From the NCBI GenBank assembly GCA_948566455.1, contig CAOYQO010000012.1, positions 1 to 64,000 on the forward strand: a DNA stretch of 64,000 nucleotides, in the 5' to 3' direction. Below are positions 44,887-52,439 of this stretch, one piece after another. The notes below the pieces were generated by a model. That model was not told the DNA's origin, searched no databases, and saw only the letters and a list, made by a program, of their open reading frames with translations. Numbering within the stretch: the first letter of the stretch is position 1; every line of letters starts with the position of its first letter. Both the position numbers and the translations under genes were made by a program. The stretch is from an uncultured Phocaeicola sp. Its GTDB lineage: Bacteria; Bacteroidota; Bacteroidia; Bacteroidales; Bacteroidaceae.

Positions 44887-45795
44887 TTATTTGATTATGT
44901 ATTTATTGTACTTTTTCATTTCCTTTCTGACGAATGTTTGTTTCTCTTTATTAGAGTATTCAATATCAAAGTCTTCATCAAGCACTCCTAATATTCCTGC
45001 AATATCATATAGGAAAGCTGATTGTTCATTGGTAAACCAACGAGATTTTATCTCGAAAATGCCTGCACGTTGAAATTCCACTCCTAATATATATAGTAAT
45101 GTACCTACATAGTGAGAGTCTATTCTTTTTTGCAAAGTTGATTCTATAGCAAGGATTGTTTTAACTCCTTTCAAAGTAAATCCAATCGGTTGTACAGTTT
45201 TCCCTTGCTCATCCTTTGCATAATATGGAGTAACACCGTCCTTGAATTTATATCCCAAGTAGAGACGAATATCAATATCATCTTCCTTTTCAAACGCAAC
45301 AATTCGCTTATAGCTTTTACTGGCATTATATTCAAATAGAAGAACTTTGGTATCGTTATTATCAATCGGAGATTTTATATCTTCATTCCAAAGAAGTTCC
45401 GCATACAAGAACTTATAAAACTGCATCAATTTCTCAGGTGGATATATTGTAGCCAATTCCTTGTTAAGAGTATCGAATAGTAACCGGGTCGTTTCTCCGT
45501 ATGGAAAATCAAATTGGGTCTTCCCATTATATTTGATTTGGATAGAATCATGTTTTTGGATGCCGTATAAGAGTTTAACAAGTCTTGCCAAGTCAATGAC
45601 TTTAGAGCTTTGGTATCTTCTGATGCGTTTAAGGGTAGTTATTATAATATCTAAAAGAGTTTCTTGGTATTCTGTCTGTGAGAAAAGTTGGGACAGTTCT
45701 TTATATCTCGTAGAACATTGAATAAATTGTGGTAATGCATTCTTTACTTGTACGAGGTCATATCCATTGATTATGTTAGAATTGTTGGTGCTCAT
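44887..45795 (-). CDS. Unknown island protein next to integrase
   Basis: 302 aa from the ATG at 45795; a longer reading from 45855 would overlap the integrase terminator hairpin and has a basic, unlikely N-terminus. It is not recognised. The protein is soluble and mostly helical, with TLKRIRRYQSSKVIDLARLVKLLYG and YKFLYAELLWNEDIKSP in the first half. VQPIGFTLKGVKTILAIES follows. The C-terminus is basic (KEKQTFVRKEMKKYNKYIIK). Position directly after the integrase suggests a role in element control, excision or replication, but there is no clear HTH. Confidence 0.65.
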   Translation of the reverse strand: MSTNNSNIINGYDLVQVKNALPQFIQCSTRYKELSQLFSQTEYQETLLDIIITTLKRIRRYQSSKVIDLARLVKLLYGIQKHDSIQIKYNGKTQFDFPYGETTRLLFDTLNKELATIYPPEKLMQFYKFLYAELLWNEDIKSPIDNNDTKVLLFEYNASKSYKRIVAFEKEDDIDIRLYLGYKFKDGVTPYYAKDEQGKTVQPIGFTLKGVKTILAIESTLQKRIDSHYVGTLLYILGVEFQRAGIFEIKSRWFTNEQSAFLYDIAGILGVLDEDFDIEYSNKEKQTFVRKEMKKYNKYIIK

Positions 45796-45828
45796 CTTTT
45801 TAACTTTGGATTTGAAAGCAAAATTAAA

Positions 45829-45868
45829 AAATAATCTCCACCTACATTGCTGCAAATGGAGATTTATT
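45829..45868 (-). terminator. Integrase terminator hairpin
   Basis: AATCTCCA at 45833-45840 pairs with TGGAGATT at 45857-45864, with T/A-rich extensions on both sides. It lies just past the integrase stop on the minus strand and upstream of the 302-aa gene start. Confidence 0.75.
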
Positions 45869-45870
45869 CA

Positions 45871-47091
45871 TTATAGCAAATTCTTCATCGCTTCATCTAC
45901 TTGCTCGTTGTCGAAGCTATCCAAATATATTTGAGTAGTCGCCAAGTCTGAATGTCCCAATGCTTCACTTATCAATGCAATGTTTACTCCCGATTTCTTA
46001 AGAACACTTGCGAATGAATGGCGAGCGACATAGGTCGTTATATTAGCTTCAATTCCCAATCGCTTACCGAGTGTCCTTAGAATGTCATTCACCTTGCCAC
46101 GTATTTTATGAATCCTATTCTGCTTCTGTAAAGCTGTTTTATGGACTTTTACATTCAATATCGGGAATAGATAACCATTACTCTCATCGCTGTATTTTTT
46201 AATAATTTGCATAGCTTCTTGGGGTATTCCAATCTTGATTAGCTTACCAGTTTTCTGACGGATATAGTGTAACCTACCATTGACAATATTCTCTTGTGTC
46301 AAATTAGCAATATCAGTAAAGTTTATACCGCCACACAGATAGCTGAATATAAAAATGTCTTTACTTAACTCCACATATTTCTTTTGTCCTATCGGTTGGG
46401 AAGTTTCTGTAAACTTCAACATATCTGTTTTAGCTATGGCTCTCTTTTGAGTAGAAGTGTCGAATTTACTGATTTTATATTCTTGAAAAGGATAATCAGA
46501 CAAATGGGCACATCTTTCTTTTATTGCTTTATTATATGTGCTTCGTAAGGTACGGAACATTAAACTGATTGTTGTTTCTTTGTTGCCATTACTTCGGAGC
46601 CACTTTTCATATTTTTCGAGCCATGCCACATTTATGGTATTAAATGGTATTTCTAACTTTCCATTAGTAAATCTTTTCAAAGAGTTATAGGAATTAAGGT
46701 AAACCAGCCTATTGCCACATTTGTTGTTAATCTCACATTGAGCAATTATTTCTTTATAAAAGCAATCTACGGTTTTAGCAACCAGTAGCTTTTCATTTGC
46801 TTCAATCAAAGTTGCAGCCGAGTATTCTTTTTGGTCGGACTTTATTTCAAGCATTTTCTTTTGAAGTTCCAGCTTCTTATCAAGAATAATCTTTTGAAGA
46901 TACTCTAAATTAGGACATTTAGGTTTCGGTTTATTTTTCTGAAAGTCCCAAAACTTGGAATTTACAGATATTCCCAAACTTTGGTATTTCTTCTTTCCGT
47001 CTTTACTGATACGAAGCATTAGAGGGTGTTCGCCATTAGATAGGGTCTTGGATTTGTAACAAACCACTGAAATTGTAGCATCCATGTTCAT
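45871..47091 (-). CDS. int: Tyrosine recombinase (integrase) of the island
   Basis: 406 aa. The N-terminal arm-binding domain (ATISVVCYKSKTLSNGEHPLMLRISKDGKKKY) and SAM-like core-binding domain are of the Bacteroides phage-integrase type. In the catalytic domain, the usual Arg I position lies in LCGGINFTDIANL and is not Arg. The hairpin Lys is in QKTGKLIKI, Arg II in YVARHSFAS and the second His in LGHSDLATT. The nucleophile is Y389 (QIYLDSF). It should catalyse integration and excision at the 59-bp tRNA-Pro repeat. Two ATG codons (47091, 47085) are possible starts. The arm-type repeats lie directly upstream, so integrase may control its own expression. Confidence 0.94.
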   Translation of the reverse strand: MNMDATISVVCYKSKTLSNGEHPLMLRISKDGKKKYQSLGISVNSKFWDFQKNKPKPKCPNLEYLQKIILDKKLELQKKMLEIKSDQKEYSAATLIEANEKLLVAKTVDCFYKEIIAQCEINNKCGNRLVYLNSYNSLKRFTNGKLEIPFNTINVAWLEKYEKWLRSNGNKETTISLMFRTLRSTYNKAIKERCAHLSDYPFQEYKISKFDTSTQKRAIAKTDMLKFTETSQPIGQKKYVELSKDIFIFSYLCGGINFTDIANLTQENIVNGRLHYIRQKTGKLIKIGIPQEAMQIIKKYSDESNGYLFPILNVKVHKTALQKQNRIHKIRGKVNDILRTLGKRLGIEANITTYVARHSFASVLKKSGVNIALISEALGHSDLATTQIYLDSFDNEQVDEAMKNLL

Positions 47092-47095
47092 TTTT

Positions 47096-47130
47096 GGTTT
47101 AACTCTCGGTTTAACTCACTTGGTTAAACC
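47096..47130 (+). repeat. Integrase arm-type repeats, right end
   Basis: GGTTTAACTC occurs at 47096-47105 and 47108-47117, 12 bp apart as at the left end. An inverted relative GGTTAAACC follows at 47122-47130. The array begins 5 bp before the integrase ATG and lies about 70 bp from the att repeat. Confidence 0.75.
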
Positions 47131-47156
47131 AAAGGTAAACCGCCCCATTCGGAGAA

Positions 47157-47190
47157 TAAAAAAAGGAGTTACTTTTTATCGTAACTCCTT
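47157..47190 (-). terminator. Island-borne terminator behind tRNA-Pro
   Basis: Perfect 9-bp arms 47163-47171 and 47182-47190 (aaggagtta/taactcctt) with a 10-nt loop are followed on the minus strand by a run of eight T. It lies 11 bp inside the island from the tRNA 3' end. It replaces the native tRNA terminator, now 12.5 kb away, and shields the integrase gene from tRNA read-through. Confidence 0.9.
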
Positions 47191-47200
47191 GATTTTCATT

Positions 47201-47259
47201 TGTCGGGGTAGCGGGATTCGAACCCACGACCCCCTGCTCCCAAAGCAGGTGCGCTAACC
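47201..47259 (-). repeat. att direct repeat at the right island end, inside tRNA-Pro
   Basis: The sequence is identical to 34651-34709 over 59 bp. It covers the tRNA from its 3' end to the D-arm, including the anticodon loop, which is the likely crossover region by analogy with other tRNA-targeting integrases. Confidence 0.95.
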
Positions 47260-47277
47260 GGACTGCGCTACACCCCG
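47203..47277 (-). tRNA. tRNA-Pro (anticodon UGG)
   Basis: 75 nt on the minus strand. The acceptor strands CGGGGTG and TACCCCG pair, including one G-T. The anticodon stem CCTGC/GCAGG encloses loop TTTGGGA, giving anticodon UGG. The T-arm GTGGG-TTCGAAT-CCCGC is canonical. CCA is not encoded. The 3' part is also the attachment site of the island, which restores a complete tRNA at this end. Confidence 0.96.
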
Positions 47278-47421
47278 AGTGCCTTATTTCTTAAAAGCGA
47301 GTGCAAAGGTAGAAAGTATTTTGTAATAAACAAAGGAAACCGAAGTTTTTTTTATAAAAAAGTTTCAGATGAAGTCTTGAATGCTCATTAAAGTATAGTC
47401 ACCTCCGTGTCATCTCCGTAC

Positions 47422-47488
47422 CAAGTCCGTATCAACTCTCAATAAAGGTACCTTTATACGGACCAGGTACGGAGTTGGTACGGACTTG
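47422..47488. repeat. Long hairpin with nested 16-bp palindrome
   Basis: Arms 47422-47438 and 47472-47488 pair over 17 bp with one G-T. The loop contains the perfect palindrome ATAAAGGTACCTTTAT at 47442-47457. CCGTA-type motifs recur around it. The rest of 47278-47659 has no gene I can support. The structure lies about 170 bp upstream of the 47660 lipoprotein gene. Confidence 0.75.
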
Positions 47489-47659
47489 ACCATATCCGGA
47501 TAGGTAGCAGAGATATAAATATCCCACACCAACATATATATTAGATAGGAATGTAGAAAACATAAAATAATAGCTGGCAAAACGATATTTTTCAACTAAC
47601 TTTATGCCCCGAAAAACAATTGGCTGATTTCAACGTTACACTATAATAAAAAAGACATC

Positions 47660-48016
47660 ATGAAAAAACAAATCTTTAGTATGGCTGTCATGGCAGTCGT
47701 ATTTGCTGCATGTGGTGGCACTAAAGCCCCCGTTACAGTAGTAGGATCGTGGGTAATGCCCATTAATGGACAACCCGGAGAAGTACAAGGCATCAAACTG
47801 GAAGAGAATGGAGAAGCATCTTCCATTAATATGCACACACTGGTATACAAAGAATGGGAACAACAAGGCGATCAGCTTTACCTGACAGTAAAAAGCATTG
47901 GTAATGGAATAGAAATAGAAGGTGTGGATACTCTGAAAATTGACAAGTTAACACCGGATTCTTTAGTGTTGAGCTCTAATTACGGATACACTCTGGAGTA
48001 TGTAAGGCAGAAATAA
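47660..48016 (+). CDS. Small lipoprotein with lipocalin-like domain
   Basis: 118 aa. The signal peptide ends at a lipobox (VFAACGG). The mature part, beginning VVGSWVMPINGQPGEVQGIKLEENGEA and ending SSNYGYTLEYVRQK, resembles the small lipocalin-like family common in Bacteroides. It is probably tethered to a membrane leaflet; the ligand is unknown. A TAACTTTA element at 47597-47604 is a near match to the -7 consensus. It is a chromosomal neighbour of the tRNA-Pro gene, not part of the island. Confidence 0.8.
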   Translation: MKKQIFSMAVMAVVFAACGGTKAPVTVVGSWVMPINGQPGEVQGIKLEENGEASSINMHTLVYKEWEQQGDQLYLTVKSIGNGIEIEGVDTLKIDKLTPDSLVLSSNYGYTLEYVRQK

Positions 48017-48097
48017 TACAAACTGTAACATATGAATCCCTGACGACTTTAAAATATAAAGTATCGCCAGGGATTTCTTCTTACCCCAACCAATCAA

Positions 48098-49054
48098 TTA
48101 CCTTGAACGAATTTCTCTACGCATAAATATAATATAAGAAAGAGCAAAGCAAAGTATTGTAACTGCAATCAATCCTGTCAACTGTGGCCATATAACCAGT
48201 AAACTCTGTCCCAATGGGAGAGGACTGGGTATAGCCCCTTGGACCTGCTCCATCATTAACGGCCCCAAACTTCGGAGAGACGGCATCAGCAGTACAGAAG
48301 TTGCCTGATTAAATAACTCACACGGATTCAACGACATTATGCCCCAAACTATTTTCTGATAACCGATAGCATAATAAGGAGACATCATATCAGAAGGCAT
48401 CAACATTTTGGCAATCCAGTTGACAATCATCGTATAGAAAACACTGAAGAACAACCATATTGCCAAAGCAGCCAAGGCTGAGGTCGCCGTCTGCCGAAAA
48501 CAAAGTGAGAATAGTATCGCCATATTCAACCAAAGCCCTACATAGAAAACACTGAGAACCAAAAAGGAAATGATACGGGCAAATTCTTCCGGCGTGGGTG
48601 GAATACCAATAGCGATCAATCCGGCACCCATTACCAGGAATCCCAATACAAACAGCATAATTGTAATCACGATCAATGCAGCCACAAATTTGGCATTGAT
48701 TATGCAATCACGATGTATCGGTTGTGATAATATACGACACAATGTTCCCTTGTTCTGTTCCGAATTCATGGCATCAAATCCCAAGGCAATGCCCAGCAAC
48801 GGTCCTAAAAAGTTAATGAATAGAACGAAGGAAGGTAACGTACCATCCGATACAGTAAACAATTTCAGGAAGAAAAAAGTATCTTCCACACCACCTGACT
48901 TGATAGCCTCGCGCATACTGGTGAGTGATGTATACAAAGCCCCCAGACAGGTTAGTGTAATAATGGCAAGTAAGATAATAAAGCGCCAGCTACGTACATG
49001 ATCCCGGATTTCCTTATTCACAATAACCCAGAAGGGCTGCTCAACTCTGTTCAT
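48098..49054 (-). CDS. ABC-2 type transporter permease
   Basis: 318 aa from the ATG at 49054, preceded by a strong AAGGAGGTG about 9 nt upstream; an ATG three codons earlier (49063) is less likely. It has six membrane helices: one after NKEIRDHVRSWRF, then a large loop, then five in the C-terminal two thirds. The MNSEQNKGTLCRILSQPIHRD segment is the coupling-helix region seen in ABC-2 permeases such as NosY-type proteins. It works with the ATPase encoded upstream, whose end it overlaps by 14 bp. The exported substrate is unknown. Confidence 0.88.
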   Translation of the reverse strand: MNRVEQPFWVIVNKEIRDHVRSWRFIILLAIITLTCLGALYTSLTSMREAIKSGGVEDTFFFLKLFTVSDGTLPSFVLFINFLGPLLGIALGFDAMNSEQNKGTLCRILSQPIHRDCIINAKFVAALIVITIMLFVLGFLVMGAGLIAIGIPPTPEEFARIISFLVLSVFYVGLWLNMAILFSLCFRQTATSALAALAIWLFFSVFYTMIVNWIAKMLMPSDMMSPYYAIGYQKIVWGIMSLNPCELFNQATSVLLMPSLRSLGPLMMEQVQGAIPSPLPLGQSLLVIWPQLTGLIAVTILCFALSYIIFMRREIRSR

Positions 49055-49790
49055 GCTTCTCACCTCCTTCCTTTACATAATCATTGTAGACATCAATAAG
49101 TTCAACCTGCTTACCCTCCATCTCCTTGAGATCAAGCTGTGCTAATAATTTTCCGTGATTAAACAAACCCACACGATCACAAGCCTTTTGCACCTGATCC
49201 AGGTTATGGGAAGAAAACAATACAGTCAGGGAATGCACTCTGCTCAAATTACGAATCAGTTCTATAAATTCCTGAATTCCGGCAGGATCGATACCCGATG
49301 TCGGTTCATCCAGAATTATGATTTCCGGATTCTTAATCAGTACATCTGCCAAGCCCAAGCGTTGCCTCATACCACGGGAATACTTTCCGGTCTTTTTGTT
49401 TGCCTGTTCGGAAAGCCCTACCCGGTACATGAGTTCCTTTGCTTTCTCCTCAGCCTCCCTCTTTGAAAGACCATTCAGAAGTGCTGTATAGACAAGGTTT
49501 TCCAATCCGGTCATTTCATCATAAAAGCCTAAATCTTCGGGAAGATAACCTATCCTCTTCTTAACCTCAATAGGGTTTGTAGTGGAGTCTATTCCACAAA
49601 TTTCCACTTTGCCGGAAGTCGGCTCCGTCAGCCCCAGCATCATAAGGATAGTTGTGGATTTTCCCGCACCGTTCGGACCTAATAATCCGAAGATTTCTCC
49701 TTTGCAGATTGACAGGCTAATATGGTCTACAGCAGTGAAATTACCGTATTTTTTTGTCAAATCGGTAAGTACAATCACTTGTTCGCCCAT
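49041..49790 (-). CDS. ABC transporter ATP-binding protein
   Basis: 249 aa from the ATG at 49790, which has GGAGGT just upstream; a longer reading from 49874 would overlap the NEW3 gene and lacks homologous-looking sequence. Walker A is GPNGAGKST, the signature is YSRGMRQRLGLA, Walker B is EIIILDEPTSGIDP and the switch His is in FSSHNLDQV. It powers the ABC-2 permease downstream. The clear Shine-Dalgarno sequences here are unusual for Bacteroides and suggest efficient coupled translation. Confidence 0.94.
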   Translation of the reverse strand: MGEQVIVLTDLTKKYGNFTAVDHISLSICKGEIFGLLGPNGAGKSTTILMMLGLTEPTSGKVEICGIDSTTNPIEVKKRIGYLPEDLGFYDEMTGLENLVYTALLNGLSKREAEEKAKELMYRVGLSEQANKKTGKYSRGMRQRLGLADVLIKNPEIIILDEPTSGIDPAGIQEFIELIRNLSRVHSLTVLFSSHNLDQVQKACDRVGLFNHGKLLAQLDLKEMEGKQVELIDVYNDYVKEGGEKHEQS

Positions 49791-49792
49791 AA

Positions 49793-50941
49793 TTACCTCC
49801 TTCCATATTTTCGGAATAGATAGTAGACACCTCCCACGGCTACAACGATAACTAATATTCCTACCCATCCCCAAAGCATAGGCGTTTTTACTGCAATCCT
49901 GAATTGTGCGGTAGCATTCACTTCGGGAGTTCTGGCTTCCATGGTTGCAACATAATCGCCGGGTAAGGCTTTTTTCGAAGCCTTCATTACAGCTGTAACA
50001 GTAGATGTTTCTCCCGCTTTCAGCATTTCTATTTTAGCCGGTTCAAAAGAAACTTCCCAATCTGCAGGTTTACCGGACGAGAGTTGGATATCTTTTAGTA
50101 AAGAAGAACCTGTATTCCTGACTACCAGTTCCAAGCGCTTCACATCTCCGGCAGTAATCTCAGTACTCAACAATCCTCGTGGAGTGGTCAGTTCCATTTG
50201 ATAAGTACCCGTAACCACTACTTCCAAGTCCAGATCTGCAGATGTATTACCGGCAACCGCACGTACTGAAATTTTATAATTTCCAGCTTCTACATTGGCT
50301 GGCGGGGTGACGTCTATCGACACATTCTGGCTGGCATTTGCTTCCACTTGTGCAGAGGTAGCCTGCTTATAGTTAGGTTTGAAAATAACATTCCATCCCC
50401 TGGGTGCATTGGACATCAAAGCATATAACTGCTGATCGGCGGTCTGGTTTTTCAATACGGCATTGAAAGTGAATGTAGATTTAGAATTTCCCTGCATATT
50501 GGGCTGATCAGTAATAAATTCAGTCTGATAAGTACCTTGTTGGGCTACAGTGACTGTTAGAGGAAGTTGGCAATCTCCGGCAGAGACTATGAAATTGTAG
50601 CTACCCTTATTTATCTTCAACGGGACTTCTAATTTCAAGTTAAAGTCTTTCTTTTCATTAGGCAAAACTGCCAGTTTGTTAATATTCCACCCACCGGATT
50701 TTAGCTCACGCTTCCAACTTGCAGGTAGTCCAGTTACGGACAGATCGGCATTGACCGGTGCATCCGAATTGTTGATTAAATCAATCTTGTAATCAATGCT
50801 CGTTCCCGGAGAAACGGAAATCTTTGTGTAAGGAGAATAAAGAAACACGCTTGGTACAGAATCAGAGGCATGTGTGTAATTCATGGGTATCAAACCCAAT
50901 AAAATGGTTAATAGCAGCAAATAATTAGTTCGCATAATCAT
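49793..50941 (-). CDS. NEW3-domain membrane protein of the ABC operon
   Basis: 382 aa. A signal peptide (about 1-25) is followed by three beta-sandwich repeats with the pattern of the NPCBM-associated NEW3 domain (for example IDYKIDLINNSDAPVNADLSVTGLPASWKREL). A C-terminal membrane helix lies near 355-377, and a short basic tail (RKYGRR) follows. The large part is therefore periplasmic. The gene stops 2 bp before the ATPase start, so the three proteins probably form one exporter. The NEW3 modules may bind the cargo or a glycan; that is inferred. Confidence 0.82.
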   Translation of the reverse strand: MIMRTNYLLLLTILLGLIPMNYTHASDSVPSVFLYSPYTKISVSPGTSIDYKIDLINNSDAPVNADLSVTGLPASWKRELKSGGWNINKLAVLPNEKKDFNLKLEVPLKINKGSYNFIVSAGDCQLPLTVTVAQQGTYQTEFITDQPNMQGNSKSTFTFNAVLKNQTADQQLYALMSNAPRGWNVIFKPNYKQATSAQVEANASQNVSIDVTPPANVEAGNYKISVRAVAGNTSADLDLEVVVTGTYQMELTTPRGLLSTEITAGDVKRLELVVRNTGSSLLKDIQLSSGKPADWEVSFEPAKIEMLKAGETSTVTAVMKASKKALPGDYVATMEARTPEVNATAQFRIAVKTPMLWGWVGILVIVVAVGGVYYLFRKYGRR

Positions 50942-51118
50942 ATAGAATTTTATGGTTAATTAAATATGAGTTATCGATTTGTGTGGCTGCAAAAATAAAT
51001 AATGGAAAAATTAGTAGCTGTTAAAAGCAATAAAATATCGACACAGATTTTTTACGATTATATAATATTTGTATTTTTTAATAGACTCAAAACAACCTTT
51101 TGCAGATGCAATGTCCAT

Positions 51119-52423
51119 CTAACTGAATTGTAAAGTAAAGCAACTACCTTTTCCCGGCTCCGAATAAACAGAAATATTTCCTCCATGCTGATTCATAATT
51201 TGCTTGCAAAGACTGAGTCCAATACCCGAACCGGCAGTTTTCGTCGTGAAGAACGGAACAAATATCTTATCCTGTACTTCGGGTAAGATACCTTCACCAT
51301 TATCCCGAACAGTAATAGTACAACGCCAGGAAGTCAGAGAAGAAGTCACTTTGGGTGCAAAAGCAGCTTTCACCTCAATTCTGGGTTCTTCGCGACGGGC
51401 AGATGCTTCACGGGCATTTTTCAGCAGATTAATAAGCACCTGTTCTATCTGGGCACGATCCACATCCAATATTTTCTCTGAAGGTGGAAGTTCAAAATGA
51501 ATAGTTTCGTCCGGAAAGAGTTTCTGCAAATCAGTAAACAGCTCCCGAACTGATACACTCGCGCAGACGGGAGCTGGGAGACGAGTAAGGCGACGATAGT
51601 TTTCTACAAACCCCAACAATCCCTTACTACGTCGATGAATAGTTTGCATGGCTTGCAGCATTACGGCATATTCTTTTTCGCCTCCTGCGCCTTTTAATGC
51701 CATAGGCACTCCACGCTCACTTAATGTTTCGGAAAGAGAAATGATAGGCGTAATGGAATTCATGATTTCATGGGTGAGTACACGGATTAGTTTTTGCCAG
51801 GCTTCCATTTCATTTCGTTCCAGTACAGAATGGATATTCTTCAAACTAATGAGGCGTCTTTCCATGCCGCGAGCTACGAAAAGAGTAGTAGCTACGGCCA
51901 TTTCCAAAGTAGCACCATTCCGGTGAATACGCATGACTTGCGTTTCACCGGAAGGAAGATTCAGAAGTTCGGCCGGCAACTGTGGATCTTGCCCCAGCTG
52001 AGCAGTAGCAGCACGATTCAACCACTCGATACGCCCGGACATGTCGGTCACCAATACGGCGGTATCCACTTTATTCAACAGACTTTCGTAATACTGGTGT
52101 TTCACTTCTTCCTCTAATAAACGGGCACGAAAAGCCTGTAGAGTTTCTGATAATTCTACAGCCATCTCTGTCATCAGCTTATTTTTATAAGGCGGACGGA
52201 ATGCCTGTGTCATATCATTATAACGCAAACTGTCTGTCAGGCGACGCATCATCTGCAATTGTTTCATCTGTATATAATAAAGGTGTATACCCGTCCCCAG
52301 AAGAAACAAGGATGTGATAAGCATACTAAACCACAAATCTGCACAAAATAACACATAGACGCCTACAGAAAGTACTGCCAGAAGACAGATGTGCAAGATA
52401 ACAATTAAGGAATACTGCTTCAT
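51119..52423 (-). CDS. Sensor histidine kinase (NtrY-like)
   Basis: 434 aa. Two adjacent membrane helices at about 8-50 have almost no periplasmic loop, so sensing is probably membrane or cytoplasmic. A PAS-like segment lies at about 112-180 (ALVTDMSGRIEWLNRAATAQ). The dimerisation domain holds the phosphoacceptor in LTHEIMNSITPI. The ATPase domain has an N box (INLLKNAREAS), G1 (DNGEGI) and G2 (GSGIGLSLCKQI). It should phosphorylate the sigma-54 regulator encoded 16 bp upstream. The HExxN form is the NtrB/NtrY class. Confidence 0.92.
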   Translation of the reverse strand: MKQYSLIVILHICLLAVLSVGVYVLFCADLWFSMLITSLFLLGTGIHLYYIQMKQLQMMRRLTDSLRYNDMTQAFRPPYKNKLMTEMAVELSETLQAFRARLLEEEVKHQYYESLLNKVDTAVLVTDMSGRIEWLNRAATAQLGQDPQLPAELLNLPSGETQVMRIHRNGATLEMAVATTLFVARGMERRLISLKNIHSVLERNEMEAWQKLIRVLTHEIMNSITPIISLSETLSERGVPMALKGAGGEKEYAVMLQAMQTIHRRSKGLLGFVENYRRLTRLPAPVCASVSVRELFTDLQKLFPDETIHFELPPSEKILDVDRAQIEQVLINLLKNAREASARREEPRIEVKAAFAPKVTSSLTSWRCTITVRDNGEGILPEVQDKIFVPFFTTKTAGSGIGLSLCKQIMNQHGGNISVYSEPGKGSCFTLQFS

Positions 52424-52439
52424 TCTTCATTTAATTAAA

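Larger units (their letters stand above)
34651..47259. mobile_element. 12.55 kb integrative element in tRNA-Pro(UGG)
   Basis: A tyrosine integrase lies next to the intact tRNA, and a 59-bp direct repeat of the tRNA 3' part bounds the element. The repeat-to-repeat distance is 12,550 bp. Every gene inside is on the minus strand. Contents are integrase, three unknown proteins, a helicase-like protein, DUF3871, YefM/YoeB, a small protein, a JAB-domain protein, a serine recombinase and two cargo proteins. I see no relaxase, coupling ATPase, Tra protein, capsid or terminase. It may be mobilised by a helper element or phage, or be a satellite-like island. GC content appears slightly below that of the flanking core genes. 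Confidence 0.93.
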
